This document shows positions 39,001-52,040 of a stretch of DNA of 64,000 nt, piece by piece (within the stretch, counting starts at the first letter, position 1; every line of letters starts with the position of its first letter). The notes under the pieces were generated by a model. That model saw nothing but the letters and a program-made list of their open reading frames with translations, ran no database searches and was not told the DNA's origin. Both the position numbers and the translations under genes were made by a program. Source of the stretch: Pampus argenteus (taxonomy: Eukaryota > Chordata > Actinopteri > Scombriformes > Stromateidae); assembly GCA_036937835.1 (NCBI GenBank), contig CM072877.1, positions 6,772,501-6,836,500 of the forward strand, given 5' to 3'.

Positions 39001-42000
39001 CCTTCACGTCCATTTTTATGGTCATTAATTAAATCCTGCAATCTGCTCTTCTAGCCATCTGCCTCACTCATGTATGAGGATAACACCTTTATTCTCCACA
39101 CACGCACACACACACACACACCCTTTGAGGCGTCACACTTCACAGAAGCAACAGAAGAAGTGCAAAAACAACAGAAAATGCAAGCAATAACTTCTACGAG
39201 ATATTGTTTAAAGCCATCTGGGGTGGAAAAGTAAAGAGTTCAGCCGGTCAAAGGTCAGCACAGGGGTCATCTGTTAATATCCCAGCAGCAACAGCAACAG
39301 CAACGGGAAGAGCGGCTGCAGGAGAGCTGAATAGTTCTGCTGCAGCACAGAGACTGGCTGTCTGCAGGTATATGACGGCTCAGCCTCTCCATGGACACAT
39401 GGAGACACATGGAGCCAGATGGACCAGGAGTAATAATGATGTGTTTAAGGGGACATAAAGAAGATATGTCGTCACGAGTTAGTACAAGTCCTTAACTTCA
39501 TCTTAACCTGTTTGACGAAGTGCATTTTCAGCATCCAAAGTCTGCAATCACGGTGCCTCTTTCTTGCTCTTTTAGGCAAAGAATTATCGAGGCTGAAATG
39601 TCCATTGTCAATAGATGCATCCATACAAATGTATATCTCTAGAAATATTCGTGAGGACGTGAGAAATCCTGCAGCAGAACTGAGCTCACAAGATTTCATT
39701 TGTTATTTTGCGATAACAGGCAACTTCTAACTTGTCCACACACCAGCAGCTGTGCAGCCAACCCCAGGGGCCACTTCTCCACAGAATGAACCACAGCCTG
39801 CAGGGAGAATGACACTCAGAGCAGCTGGCTGGATTCGTTGCCAACGCACTGGAGTCCGTCCAGGTCCTCTCTACAGTCCAATGAGAGTGTTTGTAGGATG
39901 AGACGATCCTGGTGCTACTACTGATCAGATTTAAAGAATTAGACTGCGTGGGTCGACAGATCCAGGAGACAGGATGTAATCTATAGTGTTTTCTAGATCT
40001 GCTTGCTGCATTGTGTCGTACCACGGGTTGTCTTGATGTGGCTGTTGTGAACAGGGTGTTGGTGGGTCATGGAGGATGCGGGTGACAGTTGAAGGTGCGA
40101 TACGGTTGACTCCTGAAGTCACCTGTTTTTATGCATCTGTGAACTACTGTTTTCACTGTAGTTGGCTGGTAGAACAATGATAGAGAAGGGATGATTAAGT
40201 CAAGCGTAAGATTAGGAACAGACATGAAATGTCATGTTGATACTTGACCTGTCTTACTTCCAACACCAAACAATACTTTTTTTTTTCCAATGACACAATA
40301 ATCAAGCAAGTGTTCAAATTGTCATCCTTTGTTAAAAATGTATTTGTAGTCAGTTTAACTCGCATTCGACTGCAGCGAGTACTGTTGCCGTAGTTATCTA
40401 CAACCATGTTTGAGAGTGAGCTTAATCATTGATTGTTGATTCCTTAATGCCATCCTACTTATGCCTATAAGAGTAACTTTTTTTGTCTCTATTTGGCAAA
40501 GCCACTGATAGCACTCACACTTCTCTCTTCCACCCTCACCCGGTGGAGGATATTTGTCCTTCAGGGCGTACTGTCCTGAGAAAGTATGTTCAAGGTACAC
40601 AATAGTGTTATTTGCTCTGTCATCAGCTTCGCAAAACAAAGAGCCTTTTTATTTTGTGAGGTTTCTTTAGAGAAACAACACGTTTAACTATTCTTGTAAA
40701 AAAAAAAAAAAAAAAAAAGGCAGAAGTGTGTCTGTAGGATAAAACCCATTAAGTCAGAGCTTACAACATGTTGCATCAGTAACTGGGAAAAGTCAGCTGA
40801 GGGGCTGCTGGGAAAACATGCAGCGAAACCAGGCTGATAATGACAGTTCCTTATTTACACTGATAACTACACTCCAGCCTGAGGCACAAAAAAAGTCTGG
40901 ATTTTACAAAAACAAAGCAGACTCATGGAAAGCCCAAACCTCTAAGACAACAGACCAGAGAATAAAGGAAAGTCTTTATGAAACAGCTAGAAGGTCGTCT
41001 TGAAGTGGGTCAGGAGTGTGAATGAGATTGAGAAAAGGCCGTTTGAACGACTTGAATTCATCAACGTTCCTCACAGGCACCAAAAGGCTCCTCTCGGACG
41101 TCATGTATACACATTCCAGCATAATGTAGCATGGAAACTCCTAAAGTAGTGTGTGTGTGATAAGACTGGATTGTTTTAACATGAAGCTTCAGAAAAAAAA
41201 AAATTTACTTCTTGAATCATGATTCATGGAGAGACGTGTTTATTGGTGGTAATGTATGAAGACGTACTACAATTTCATTGTGTCATGTCTCTGCAGGTCT
41301 TATTCTGCCAGGAAAGTCAGAGACTGAGAGACGGGATTTTTGGATTTATTTTTATTTTATTTTATTTTTTGTGGGAGTTTTAGGATTGTTTTTCTTGTAG
41401 CTTTAACAATAGCTCTGAAGGGCAGATAACACAATGAACTGATCCTCTGTTCTCTGAATATTTCTAAAACCTTTTGTTAAAAATATTTCTAGTTTCCTGC
41501 ACACAGCCTTCATACCGTACAGCAGAGTAATCCGACGCTACACTTACTACCTTCATTAAATCTTTAAGCGCTGCAAACAATTAGTCCCTCTCACTTTTCC
41601 AACATCTCCCTTCAGCCGACAAACACTGCTACCTGATCTAATGATCTGTTACTCGGGACTGTAAGGGAATCCCCTGCAGCAGAACAGAGCTCGGCCTGTT
41701 TGTTCAGACACGTCCTGAGTTAGCTCGCTGTAGGATAGTAACAGACAGAAATGTGTCCAACCAAACACTGTCAGAAACTAGAAAAAAACACAGGAACTAC
41801 AAACTGTTCCCATCACATCTCAATTCATTAAGATTGGAGAAATTACACCACCAGACAATAGCTTTGAGAAAACTTTCGGACGTGACATTAACACAGACGC
41901 TTCAAGAAAGACATTTTGGGGTAATGAGGGTGCCAAAGCGCATAATGTTCAGAAGACAACGGGCAGAACGACAAGACAGCTAGCTCCGGGCCTAGCAGCT

Positions 42001-45000
42001 AGCAGGCTAACAGGTATAGGCCTACCTGCTCAGCCCCAGTATAAACAGTTTGCCTGCTTAGCAAAATTACTATTGCAACATCTGTGTGGCTAGCTTGAGT
42101 GGAGGTGGCCGTGAGGGAGGGAAAAATCCCTCCTTCCCTCCCACTCTCACTCACAGAGCAGAGTAGGTCAGCTCTGGAGCTCCAGGCTGCTGAAGGCCAG
42201 ATGCTTTGCAGGAGGTCCCCACCTGAGGGGCATAGCCGGCAAAAAGAATAGAAAGAAGCAGAGAGAAAAAACTAAACAAAACTGAGGATGAATGTGCCGC
42301 TCATTCATTGGGTCCTCAGATGCCTCCTCTTTCTCTGCAAAGCATCAGACCTTCAACAGCCTGGAGCTCCAGAGCTGACCAACTCTGCTCTGTGGGAGAG
42401 CTACAACTCAATACTGGAATGGGTCCCATATACAACCTCTGGTGGGATGTCATATGACATGATGTCATCATATACTGTATGACATCATATACTGTATGAC
42501 ATCACACAAGAGGGAGGCCTCTACAGTCATAGTGGGTAAAAAAAATGTCACAGACAAAACTGACAGATATTAACTAGCTATAATAGCTATATATACACAT
42601 AACGGCAAGCATTACTGACGTTAGTGAGAACAGCCAATAGGTGTCTAGGAACAGGGAGGGATTTCTCTCTCACATAGCTAGTTGATATCATCAGTTTTGT
42701 CTGTGACTTTTAAATATCCCAAAAAGATTTTGCTCTCCATAAAAAATATCTCCTGTCAAAATTATACAAATTAGAAATATAAACATGCTACAAAACCTGG
42801 AAATATACATAAAATGTCATACATGTCAGTGATCATGCGATCACGTCCCCGGAGCTGCAGATTTAACGATTTGTTTCCTTTGTTTTACTTTGGTCCAAAA
42901 TAGTGCAAGCAGATTATGAACACATCACAAATTATGGTCTTTACAAAACACTTCAAATAAGTTGAAAAAAATGTGTGCAATTTCAAGAACAAAATGCCCC
43001 TTAAGATGAGTTGTTATGTCAGCCAGAAACGCCAACTCGCACTTTCACTTTTCATCCCTCAAAACGGTGGAGTTTTTTCCTTTACTGTCCATGAACTGAC
43101 TGATTTTGTTGCTGAGCTCAAAAACTCTGTTGAGAACTTTCCCCCGACTTAGCCAACGCACCTCTGTATGATGAGGAATGTCGGCAAACTCTGAATCTAT
43201 CTCCTCCTCCTTTGGCTCAGATAAAGTTTACAGTTTGCGTTACAGTGCTAATTACATGGTCCATCTTCAGGACTTTGCCACATAGTGCTTCCTGGTGTAT
43301 GATGCAGTGATATGCTGTATATGTACAGTTCTCCTTCTGCATCTTCACTCACATCCTTCCCACCAGTCCACTTTTTTTCACTGCACATAGCCGGTGCTCC
43401 ATCAGTTGTAAGTCCAATAAGTTTGTCCCAGGGCAGTTTCATGTCGCTTACACGTTGACATACGTTTTCAAAAATGTCTTTTCCAGTCGTTGTCCCGTGC
43501 ATCGATTTAATGTCCATTACTTCCTCTGTAACGCACAAATCGGAGTCCACTCCACGGATGAAGATGGTCGGTTGTGCAGTCATCACTCATGTCAGTACTT
43601 TCATCCACAGCAAGAGAGTAGGAAATAAAGTCTTTGCTTCTTTCACTCAACTGTGTTCTTAAATCAATGGCCATCTCACAAATTCGATCAGTAACCGTAT
43701 TTCTACTCAGGCTTATATTTGCCAGCGTCTGCTTTTTGTCTGGACATAGGACGTCGAACACCTTGATCATGCAGCTCTTCAGAAATGCTCCCTCGGTAAA
43801 TGGCCGGGCTGATTTGGCGATAAAACTTGCATTAAATGCTGGTTGTACCATTCATCTGTTCTCTTTCAGCATGTTGCTCATATAATTAAACAGATATCAG
43901 TTAAGTTAAACTAGTTCTCACCACTACAGGTCACTTATCTGCTGTAATATTAGGACAGTTTTATACCATGGACCAACCCAAGCATGGACCATATAAACCT
44001 CTTCAATGTTTGCTGAGCTTTGTACAGTTTAATACCATCAGTTTATGATGTTTGCACAAGGTTGAGGTGAGGTGCATACACATACATGTACAGTACACAC
44101 AAATCCCTGCATAGGTTTACATGCATGTGTAAGAGGCTTATCCCTGCACCAAGCAGACATGTAATCTGTACTCTACACACTCGCTCCCACATTACCCATC
44201 ATGGCACAAATTTTAACATTTTACTGCTTTAGGCTCAAACCCAGACATACATCATGACCCGAGGATACACACACACACACACACACACAAACACACACAA
44301 ACACACACACTTCCTCTTGTGTTCTTTATGAACTTCATCAGGAAAACAAAAAACACTAAAGTAATACTCACATATTTAGCAGATAAATTATGACCTGGTT
44401 TTCATCATGTGATAAGAATAAAAAAAAGTTATTAGTCATTTTATTCTCTAGATATATTTAATTATCCATTTGTGTGAGACTTGCTCGGGAATCAAGATGC
44501 GTAAACACTGCATAACTGCCAGTTAAGGATCACGGTTGATGCCATCTATGTCACCAGAGACCTAAATCTGCACTGGCGTCTCCCTCGTGGCAATCAGCGA
44601 TGTCCTCAGCTGACCTGGTCTCATTTTACTGGCTACAGTAACAAAGCGGCTGGTTTCGGAAGTTGTCTCAAATCGATTTACACCTTAATTCAATCAAAAC
44701 CTGGCGCAAAGTCCATTTCATTTGTGCCACTAGATGTGACTCATATAATCATAGACCAATGTTCAGTCAGAAAGTCAGCAAACACATATTTATTCTATTA
44801 ATAAAGCGTTAAATCATGTCGTTGTGAGGGTCAATCCTACCTCTAACATTTACTAATAAAACTGTTCTTCTGTTTATGTTTTCCATACTCATAGTGGAGA
44901 GATATTTACACTGCTCCGAACTACACTACAGACATTAGCTCTGTGTGATTAGTCATATAGTATCAGCTGCCACTCAACAGCAACCTTCAGACCTCTGCTC

Positions 45001-45570
45001 ACTCCCTCTAAATGTTAACATGTCGTTGTTTAAACACAGCTGATATTACAATGTGGGTGTGTTTGAGCTGCTATCGTGGTTTTGTAGTGTGCAGCACTGA
45101 TATCTGACTCATCGGTGCTATCCAAAGACTTGGGCTATTTGTGCTATTAGTGACCTTTTTGGAACACATGATCCATTATTATGAGCAAAACCTTGTAAAG
45201 AAGCACCTCCCGGGCACTGCAGTTGTTTTGGAAAAAAGGCTGACATAGATCTGGGTTACCCAATACTGTGCGTTATGGACACACAAATTACGCAGGTTGG
45301 TTTCTTTAGGCATACTAGGTTTAACAATAACAGCTGTCAATGGCCTGGGGTCAGGACAGCAGACTTCTCTGTGGTCTCCAATAGGACAGTGCTAAAAAAC
45401 TGGAAAAAAAAAAGTGATTCTAGTCTGTCACAAACACAGTTTCCCACAACTGAGCACACTGGAATGAGTATACACGCTAAACAAGCACATGTTTACAGAA
45501 ACATCACAACCACAACGATCTACTGATACTGAATTCAGGATCTGAGAAAAACAGAAGTGTTTTTTGAAAT

Positions 45571-45621
<51 letters not shown>

Positions 45622-48600
45622 ATATTGTGTTGCATGTTGGCTGTTACCATCATAGGTTGATAGAAAGATGAGCTTTGTCGTGGTTAAAAAAGGGATAAGT
45701 TGATGGTGGATTAGCAGCAAATGGGAAACAATGGAATGATGATTGAAACCTCTCATGGCCTCTCAAAAGCTGGACCGAGCACACACACTCGGTTCACCTC
45801 TAAATACAGGATATAATAGATATAATCTGTGTGCACTGCGGCCTGTCAATGTGGATTCTTGCTCCACATCCAGGGAAGCCTCAGCCCTCTTAGCAAACAT
45901 CACACGTTGTTTTCCTCCACCATCTATAAAGATCAAGTTATTTTTACTAAAAGCTACTTTATATTATCTCAGTGAAATTAACCTGGCTTGAAAATGAAGA
46001 GTTAAAGCTAAAGCTTACGAGCTCTTTTTAGCTCCTCTTGATGTTTCACTTTCTTTACCAGCTATTCACAAACTTGGTGTCTGGTGCTGGGCATGAAGTG
46101 CACTGTGGGTTTATCAGAGCTTGATGGCTGAAAACAGTCTGCTGCTGCTGCTGAAAACGAGGCTGGGAACCCTACGGCAAATGTGTCTAAAAATCAAAAC
46201 TATGAGGTAAAAGAGGCTAAAAAAAAGCTGCATAAAGCTAATTCTCTGGATCCATGACATCTTTCACATTACACTTCACAGATAACAACAAACCAGAGCA
46301 ACTATAAACCAACTTCTTATCTCTCAGCTGTATACATGCCCTCTCCGTTTAGTATCTTTGTTAGCGGGAAATAATTGACGTTTTATTTTCTGGAAGTTGT
46401 TTCTGCTCTTTTTCTCATTTTACAGCACAGGAAGTAGGACAGTGTTTTAGAGGGAGGAAGAGGGGGAGTGATCAGGGGTGTGTTTGTGCTTATAATGGGG
46501 AATGAGACAGAATCCTCTTATGATAGACCTAAATAACCGACCGTGGGGGTTAGACAGGGTGTTAGTTATGGAGGTCAAAAGATAGTTATTATTAACATGA
46601 CTAAGACCGAGGGGAGAGGGAGCAGCTGGTGCCAAGATCTCCAGCTGATGATGCCGGTTCTATTGGCACAATACACCGAGATGATGATGATGATGTTCAT
46701 GTGGATCAATGCAACCTGCAAACATTGAAGGGCAGGAGAGAAAATAGAGTCGCTCTGAGTCACTGTTAGTCACACCGAGTTGTAATCATGTGTCACGTAC
46801 CTCATTTCGGGACAAAAAAGACACCAACTAGGATTAAAAACTCTTTCCTCCTCAGTTCAGGATCATACAGTATAGTCTTTCATAACAAGCGTGTGTCAAA
46901 GGACAATACAAAGAGAAAAGAGTCGTCTGGCTTCAGTGCAGCTGTTCTCTCATTCAGACAGACCTCAGACCGTGATGTCATACACAGAAACCTCAGTCTG
47001 CGGGGTCACGTCTATGAGCCGCGATAAAGAAATACTCATATGCTGGTAGCAGATTTCTTTGGACAACAATGATGAGTAAACTGCAGTAGTAAATAATCCA
47101 GTCTGCATGAATCATTTTCCAATCATATATTCATCTCTTGTTATGTTTTATTTATTCTAGTTCCTGGTGAGTATTTCAGCTCCACCTACATGACGGAGGA
47201 CAGTAACCTCAGTCGAAAGAAAGAATGCAGAAGTGATGTGATGTCCCTGATTTATCCAGTGTCTGAACCTGTGTGTATGGCACTGTAATCCTAAATTGAC
47301 TACAATCATATTCATCTAACCTCTATTTCTTTTCTTTTGTTACACATTTATATTCCACTCATCTGGCTTACAGGAGGCATTCAGCTCAGACTTGTGGAGT
47401 ACACCCTGTAGTAGAGTCAGATTGAGGTCGGATCAAACTCAGAATTTGTTTGAAATCAGACCAAGAGCACTTCCTCAAAGAGTCTCCGAGTATGATTACT
47501 GCATTCAGATCCGCCTAAACAAATGACACCAACAGTCAGATTGAACCGGACTAAACAAGGCAGGTTTTAGCATCCAACACCTACTTTACAACACAACCCA
47601 ATGGCTTGTTTTATCTCGAGTTGTCCGTGATAAATTCTTTGTTCAACTGATTGCTATTGAAGTGAAAACTGTTAAACTTTAATAGTAAGAGCTGATGTCA
47701 CAAAGTGCTTCACAATAAAACAATAGTGACATTTAGATAAAAACACAGACTAACAGGGTCTAACACATTCACTGACTACTCACAAAAGGCAGCAAAAGTC
47801 CAAATTATTTTGTCATTAGCTTGAAAAACAAGTGACTCTCACTGTGCGATTCTCTAACCACAGCTCTTATATACACACACAATGTGGGTGGGTGGGTGGG
47901 TGGGTGTGTGTGTGTGTGTGTATGCATGCTTGTGGCCAGCTTCATGTGAGACCAAAGAGACGATAGCCTTGTTTACATAAAGCCGGTGGCTTGCATTACC
48001 ACAGATGATGATTATGTTACAGTAGATGTTTGTGTTTTTGCTTTGTTGAAATCTAAGCTGAGATCCACTGCTGTCATCTGACACACAAAAACAATTACAC
48101 ACCTAAACATCTCATTTACAGAAAAGGAGTTTACAGTACAGTGAAGATAAAGACTACAAGCAGACAGGAGGTCAGATCACGTGGACTTTTTACCTAAAAA
48201 GGTCTGTCAATAAAGAAGCATGTCCCTCACGAGATAAAATGTCCATACAAGCTGAGACACTCAGTCAATACAGCAACATCTCTAGTATCAGGTGACTATA
48301 GAAGAGGTGACTATAGAAGACAAAAGAGGAGACTAAACCAAACAGACATGCTGGCTCTGCCCACCGGCTCATATCTATAACTCACCATCATCAGTAACAC
48401 AGACACAAATCAACTGTCAAACAAATCAAGTTTCAACTGTTTTTTTGATCAGTTATGAAACAGGACTGTTCAGGAAATCCATCCTGTATCTGTGCTAACA
48501 ATAACACCAACAACAATCAACCTGATATGGTTATGGCTTGGGAAAGATGGTACGATACGTTTATCTTGCAACTTGAATTACAACGTTAGCATTAGATGTA

Positions 48601-51600
48601 AACCATGTACTTAGAGCTGAATGATTAAGTGAAATAAGCCCTATTGATTTTTTTTTTTAAATCTTGATTTAGACCTCCATGCGATCTCATTTTTATGTGA
48701 CAAGTCAGCCTTGTTTGCATTAGCGCAGATATCTGTTACATCAGAACGAGCACATAGAACAAGACTTGACTTGACGTGACAAACTGTTCTGAAACCCCAG
48801 CGACGGCGAGGAAGAACAAAATCAACCAAGACAATGATGGCAGTCGAAAGCACCTACCTTACTTTCCAAGCAAAAAAGTTCTGCAAAAAACTCATCAAGG
48901 CTACAAGAGGCTAAACATGCATCACCTAAGTGAGCCAAAGACACGGAAGGAAGAGATGAAGAACGCTTTGCTAAACAAATGCTGCTCAATGTCTTCCCAG
49001 AACTGTTCTTCGTATCGTGCTTCCTGCTCTAATATTATGACAATAATGACATGTCCATCAGTCTGGTTGTATCAGTAATGCATCATGAACAGTCTGGATC
49101 ACACAGGACAGGCTCTTCATACCTGCTGGAGGTGGAACAATTCAAATCTGGACTAGGCCTTTGTGTTTTGACTGTCCTTTAATGGACATAATCTTACCGT
49201 TTGTTCTGTGGATTGCAGTTAATAATTTTTGTCAGAATCACTGGATATAAACATAATTCGTAGAGAGATACCGGTAAGAGGTTTCAACTGGCTTGCGGTG
49301 AATGTAAAGTGTACAAGTTGCTTATTCATGTACTTTGATTCGTGCATTCATGACTCCACTCAAACGAGTGAGGAACCCAATCAATACAAATGCTGTTTAA
49401 TGGTCTCCATCATCAATAATAGAGTGAGGCTGAGAATTTGGATCACTACAATATCTAGCAGCGCCGAAAAAGCCTGTATGTGTTTATTATTATCCCTCTG
49501 TGTTTATTTCATCATGCTACCTGGTAACACAGTACACACCGGACTCTGCAATGTAAATATAGGGCTAAACGGCTCATATGGTGCCACAGTCTATATAATG
49601 GACATCCTCTGTGGTTTATCACAGCATTAAAACATACATTTATATATCATGCCGTAAAAAAACTAGAAGTAGTAGAAGAAGAATTAGCAATCTGGGGATG
49701 GATTCTGTGTTTCATGGGCGCCATGTGGATACCTGGTGGGAAATAGCAGCTGTTAAAACCGACTCATGAACGCTGAATGGAAGAGAAATGGAAAAGCTGA
49801 CTGGACCGGAAGAAGCAAATGCCTTCAGTTTAAATGTGTTTTTGCCATTTTTTAATTGAGAGATATTCTTTCTTTTGATAAACAAACAACAACAACAAAA
49901 ACAAAACACTCTTAATCTCCCTCTATATAATTGCTGAAAATGGATTCAATGAGGAACCTATTTCTGACTGAGCCGCTACTCCTCTAAGATACAAAAACAG
50001 GAAATCCTCACACTCGAAACAAAGCAGACATGCAGACGTTTTTCCTGCTTCAGCATGATTCGAGCTATCTGATTGATGGAATCATCAGCGAATCATCAGC
50101 GGCTGTGGTTTAGAGGGGTGATGTCACTGGGCACATACTGCAGCCTCTGCATTTACAGCACATTAACAGATACGCTGAAAGCCCGAGATGGAGGTCTATC
50201 TCCGATAATATATATATACACAATATTATCTTGTATATTACTTGTTAATCACACTTTACATGTCAGCAATTAACATGGAGGCCCTTCTATGTGCTCTGCT
50301 GCATGCCAGTACACACATTTATTATGGCAGAAGGTGTTGGCTGAGAAAGACAACAAAATATAGAGATACATTTCAGTTATGACAAAGATGCCACCGGAAA
50401 AAGAAGAAGCTAACCTTTCACCTCCCACTTTGCACAACCTTCAGACTAGTTGAGCTACGTCTATCATGGCAAGAGTCTAATAACACGTGTTGTTCTATTA
50501 GGCCGTCTCAGTCAAAGTGTTAATAGTTAAATGTTGGTGGAGATGCATATCAGCTCTGGCAGAACCTTCAGAACTGACTTCAGACAGACAGACAGTGAAA
50601 ATGAAAGTTGATGGACCGACCAGTGACCGTAACAGACACCGTTCCAAGTCCCTGCAGCTGATCCAAAGCCTACAATCAACGTCTAAATCTATCTACATGT
50701 TCTGGTCACCATCTTAATGTAAAATACTTTTACTGGGCTTTGTTCTTATGCAGTCATTTAGAGAGGAAAAGCCTGTTTTTTACCACAACAGCCACCACAA
50801 GAATGGTCTAATTTGGGAATACAGTCTGGTGTCAGGTACATCCGGGTGACCTTACAGTGTAACGGAGCTCAGCGGGAGCTCTGACCTCTGCTGCCATGCC
50901 ATCTGCTTCAGGTCAGCTTGTGCATTATGGTAAATTAATCTCACTATGACTGATATACACACAAAACAAACAAACACAATTTATCTTAATTCAAGAGGTG
51001 AAAAGGGTTTTTAAATTAATATAGTTACTTTTTTTTTTTACTAAACCCTCTTGAGAGCAAGTTCTGCTTAAAATATTGCCTCCTTTAATAAGATGGATCG
51101 ACCTTTTTTATTTTATGGCAATGACACTTTTAAGGCTTACTTTCGCTTTCAACAACTCCTCCTAACACCAGCCCCATCTCTTTCACTGTCCCTGTCAATT
51201 AACATACCTCTGTGCCAGACTCCCACAGTTAAAAAGGTGCTTTAGTTCAAGTCGATAGGAGCCCTCTATTAGCAGAGAAGAATCCCCATAAGGATCACTT
51301 TCATACAATGGATTCTTTGTGTACTTCCATGGCAACTCCAAAAAAAGAAAGCTGCTCCCCACCTTGCTAACCTACTTACTTCCTCATTATTAACTGTCCC
51401 CGCTGGTTTGAGACGTTGGCAGTAAATGCTTTGAATGTAAAATATAGCAATAAAGAGTTGAACACCTGTTGTTTTTATCTCTTTGGATGCTTCTCGCTGT
51501 CCCCCAAACTGTTTCTAAGGTTCGCTAGAAACAATACGTGGAAGCAACATGTTTATAACAAGCAGGGTTTGATGCAGGGCGTGTGTGTGTGTGTGTGTGT

Positions 51601-52040
51601 GTGTGTTTTATACGGTCTGACATGAACAGAAATCACCGCTGCTGCTCTGGTAATGTGTTGGGTGGAAACGCTGCGTCCGCTTTCTGGCGCAGCAGCACCA
51701 ACATCCGCGATGTCTGCACCAAAAACATGTTTTTTAAGGCGTTCACAGTCACAGGGCGAGCCCTTCAAACGACACACTGTCTCCACAGCCACCGTGTCCA
51801 CCGTCACGGAGGAAAAGTTTATTTACATCGAGTCTGTCTCTGCGCGCTTCGCTGAGCCAAGAGCAAAAACAACAACACATGCTCCTCTTCCTCCTGTGTG
51901 GAAATGTTGGAGGAAAGCTTACCTTTATACTGCAACGAGTTGCCGGTTCGTATTTTCACAGTTCCGCTTATAGACTCTCCCGGACTGTAAACCACCTTAT
52001 TGTTGGCAAAAGTGATATCAAATTCTTGAAGCTTTCCCAT
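27364..52040 (-). CDS. arrdc1: Arrestin domain-containing protein 1, complete, 8 coding exons
   Basis: Coding exons (- strand order) are 52040-51923, 36435-36325, 33360-33310, 30033-29879, 29540-29358, 28994-28818, 28366-27904 and 27428-27364. All phases agree; 440 residues (human 433). ARRDC1 is an alpha-arrestin at the plasma membrane. It recruits the ESCRT-I protein TSG101 and NEDD4-family ligases and drives release of ARMM vesicles. The arrestin-N fold spans about 5-140 (YSPGESISGTV, GSCGISNKLND, PTSFEGPFGKVVYRVRA). The arrestin-C fold spans about 150-285 (SDLRGYIPGQ, RTIAEVEGAGVKAG, LPQSAL). The Pro-rich tail has PSAP at 314-317, PPEY at 409-412 and, across the last splice junction, PPTY at 422-425. 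Exon 7 ends in phase 1 at CAT G|GTTAGA. Intron 1 is 15.5 kb. The start was chosen because MGKLQEFDI matches the family N-terminus and lies in a CpG-rich promoter. Confidence 0.96.
31250..31640 (+). mobile_element. Decayed LINE reverse-transcriptase fragment
   Basis: Conceptual + translation gives reverse-transcriptase-like stretches interrupted by stops. They include PLYQAPVSCV, TTGWFS, SGV and FSIYVNDLALQIKAF followed by LGVKVDEQTVGILL. This order (QGD region, then F-x-I-Y-x-N-D-L, then the strand before the catalytic box) fits a non-LTR retrotransposon. The YADD box itself is not intact. Clade not assigned. Confidence 0.6.
32290..32525. repeat. Degenerate dispersed teleost repeat with nuclear-receptor-like half-sites
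   Basis: Contains TTGCAGTTTACATCCATGCA, AGACTTTGAAGGAATTTAAC and GAGGTCACAGTGAAGTTGAC, which I recognise as a frequent fish repeat. TGACCTTTGACCT at 32458-32470 is a perfect DR1 site on the opposite strand. Confidence 0.55.
33361..36324 (-). other. arrdc1 intron 2
   Basis: 3-kb intron without supported exons. Contains (TG)n tracts at 35086-35109 and 36014-36047. Open frames here are low-complexity or motif-free. Confidence 0.6.
42152..42394. repeat. Inverted repeat with 60-bp arms
   Basis: Arms at 42152-42211 and 42335-42394 match as reverse complements with 56 of 60 pairs by my count. They share the core GGTCAGCTCTGGAGCTCCAG and are separated by 123 bp. Being intronic in arrdc1, it would be transcribed as a long hairpin. 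Confidence 0.85.
42547..42707. mobile_element. 161-bp MITE-like element
   Basis: Ends GTCACAGACAAAACTGA at the left and TCAGTTTTGTCTGTGAC at the right are inverted copies. Similarity extends inward through a TAACTAGCTA/TAGCTAGTTG pair. No coding potential. Confidence 0.75.
42800..43860 (-). pseudogene. Decayed hAT-superfamily transposase (ZBED/GTF2IRD2-like, Charlie type)
   Basis: On the - strand, pieces of one transposase appear in order but in different frames. They include ARPFTEGAFLKSCMIKVF, then CEMAIDL, then SYSLAVDESTDMSD, then TIFIRGVDSDLCVTEEVMD, TTDGAPAMCS and, from about 43220 down, TEVRWLSRGKVLNRVFEL. Near 42850 there is GRDRMITDMYD. At least two frameshifts and a stop break it. 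About 125 bp of unrelated sequence seems inserted near 42870-42995. The hAT-type acidic residues in VDESTD and TTDGAP are visible. Only the middle of a normal transposase is present, and no terminal repeats were found. Confidence 0.85.
45574..45616. repeat. (TA)21 microsatellite
   Basis: Uninterrupted alternating TA tract in arrdc1 intron 1. Confidence 0.95.
47886..47921 (+). repeat. (GGGT)5 tract running into (GT)n
   Basis: Five GGG runs separated by single T residues (47886-47904) fit the strongest class of G-quadruplex motif; a GT repeat follows. The G-rich strand is the template strand of arrdc1. Confidence 0.9.

Larger units (their letters stand above)
36436..51922 (-). other. arrdc1 intron 1 (15.5 kb)
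   Basis: Large repeat-rich intron with no further arrdc1 exon needed. Holds a TTAATCGATTAAT-family fragment (36955-37170) and CA/GT microsatellites near 38094, 38862, 39098, 44265 and 51580. A (TA)21 tract sits at 45574-45616. The hAT relic, inverted repeats and (GGGT)5 tract are listed separately. An open stretch at 39686-40122 on - remains unexplained. Confidence 0.6.

Noticed and set aside
38570..39028. 152-codon open frame on + in arrdc1 intron 1
   Set aside because: Contains a CA repeat, no recognisable motif and no splice-site support.
39686..40122. Two overlapping - frames, possibly transposon-like
   Set aside because: The region looked faintly like a transposase N-terminus, but I could not tie it to a family; left unassigned.
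49229..49630. 133-codon open frame on + in arrdc1 intron 1
   Set aside because: No motif, AT-rich codon use and no splice or promoter evidence; consistent with chance in 15 kb of intron.
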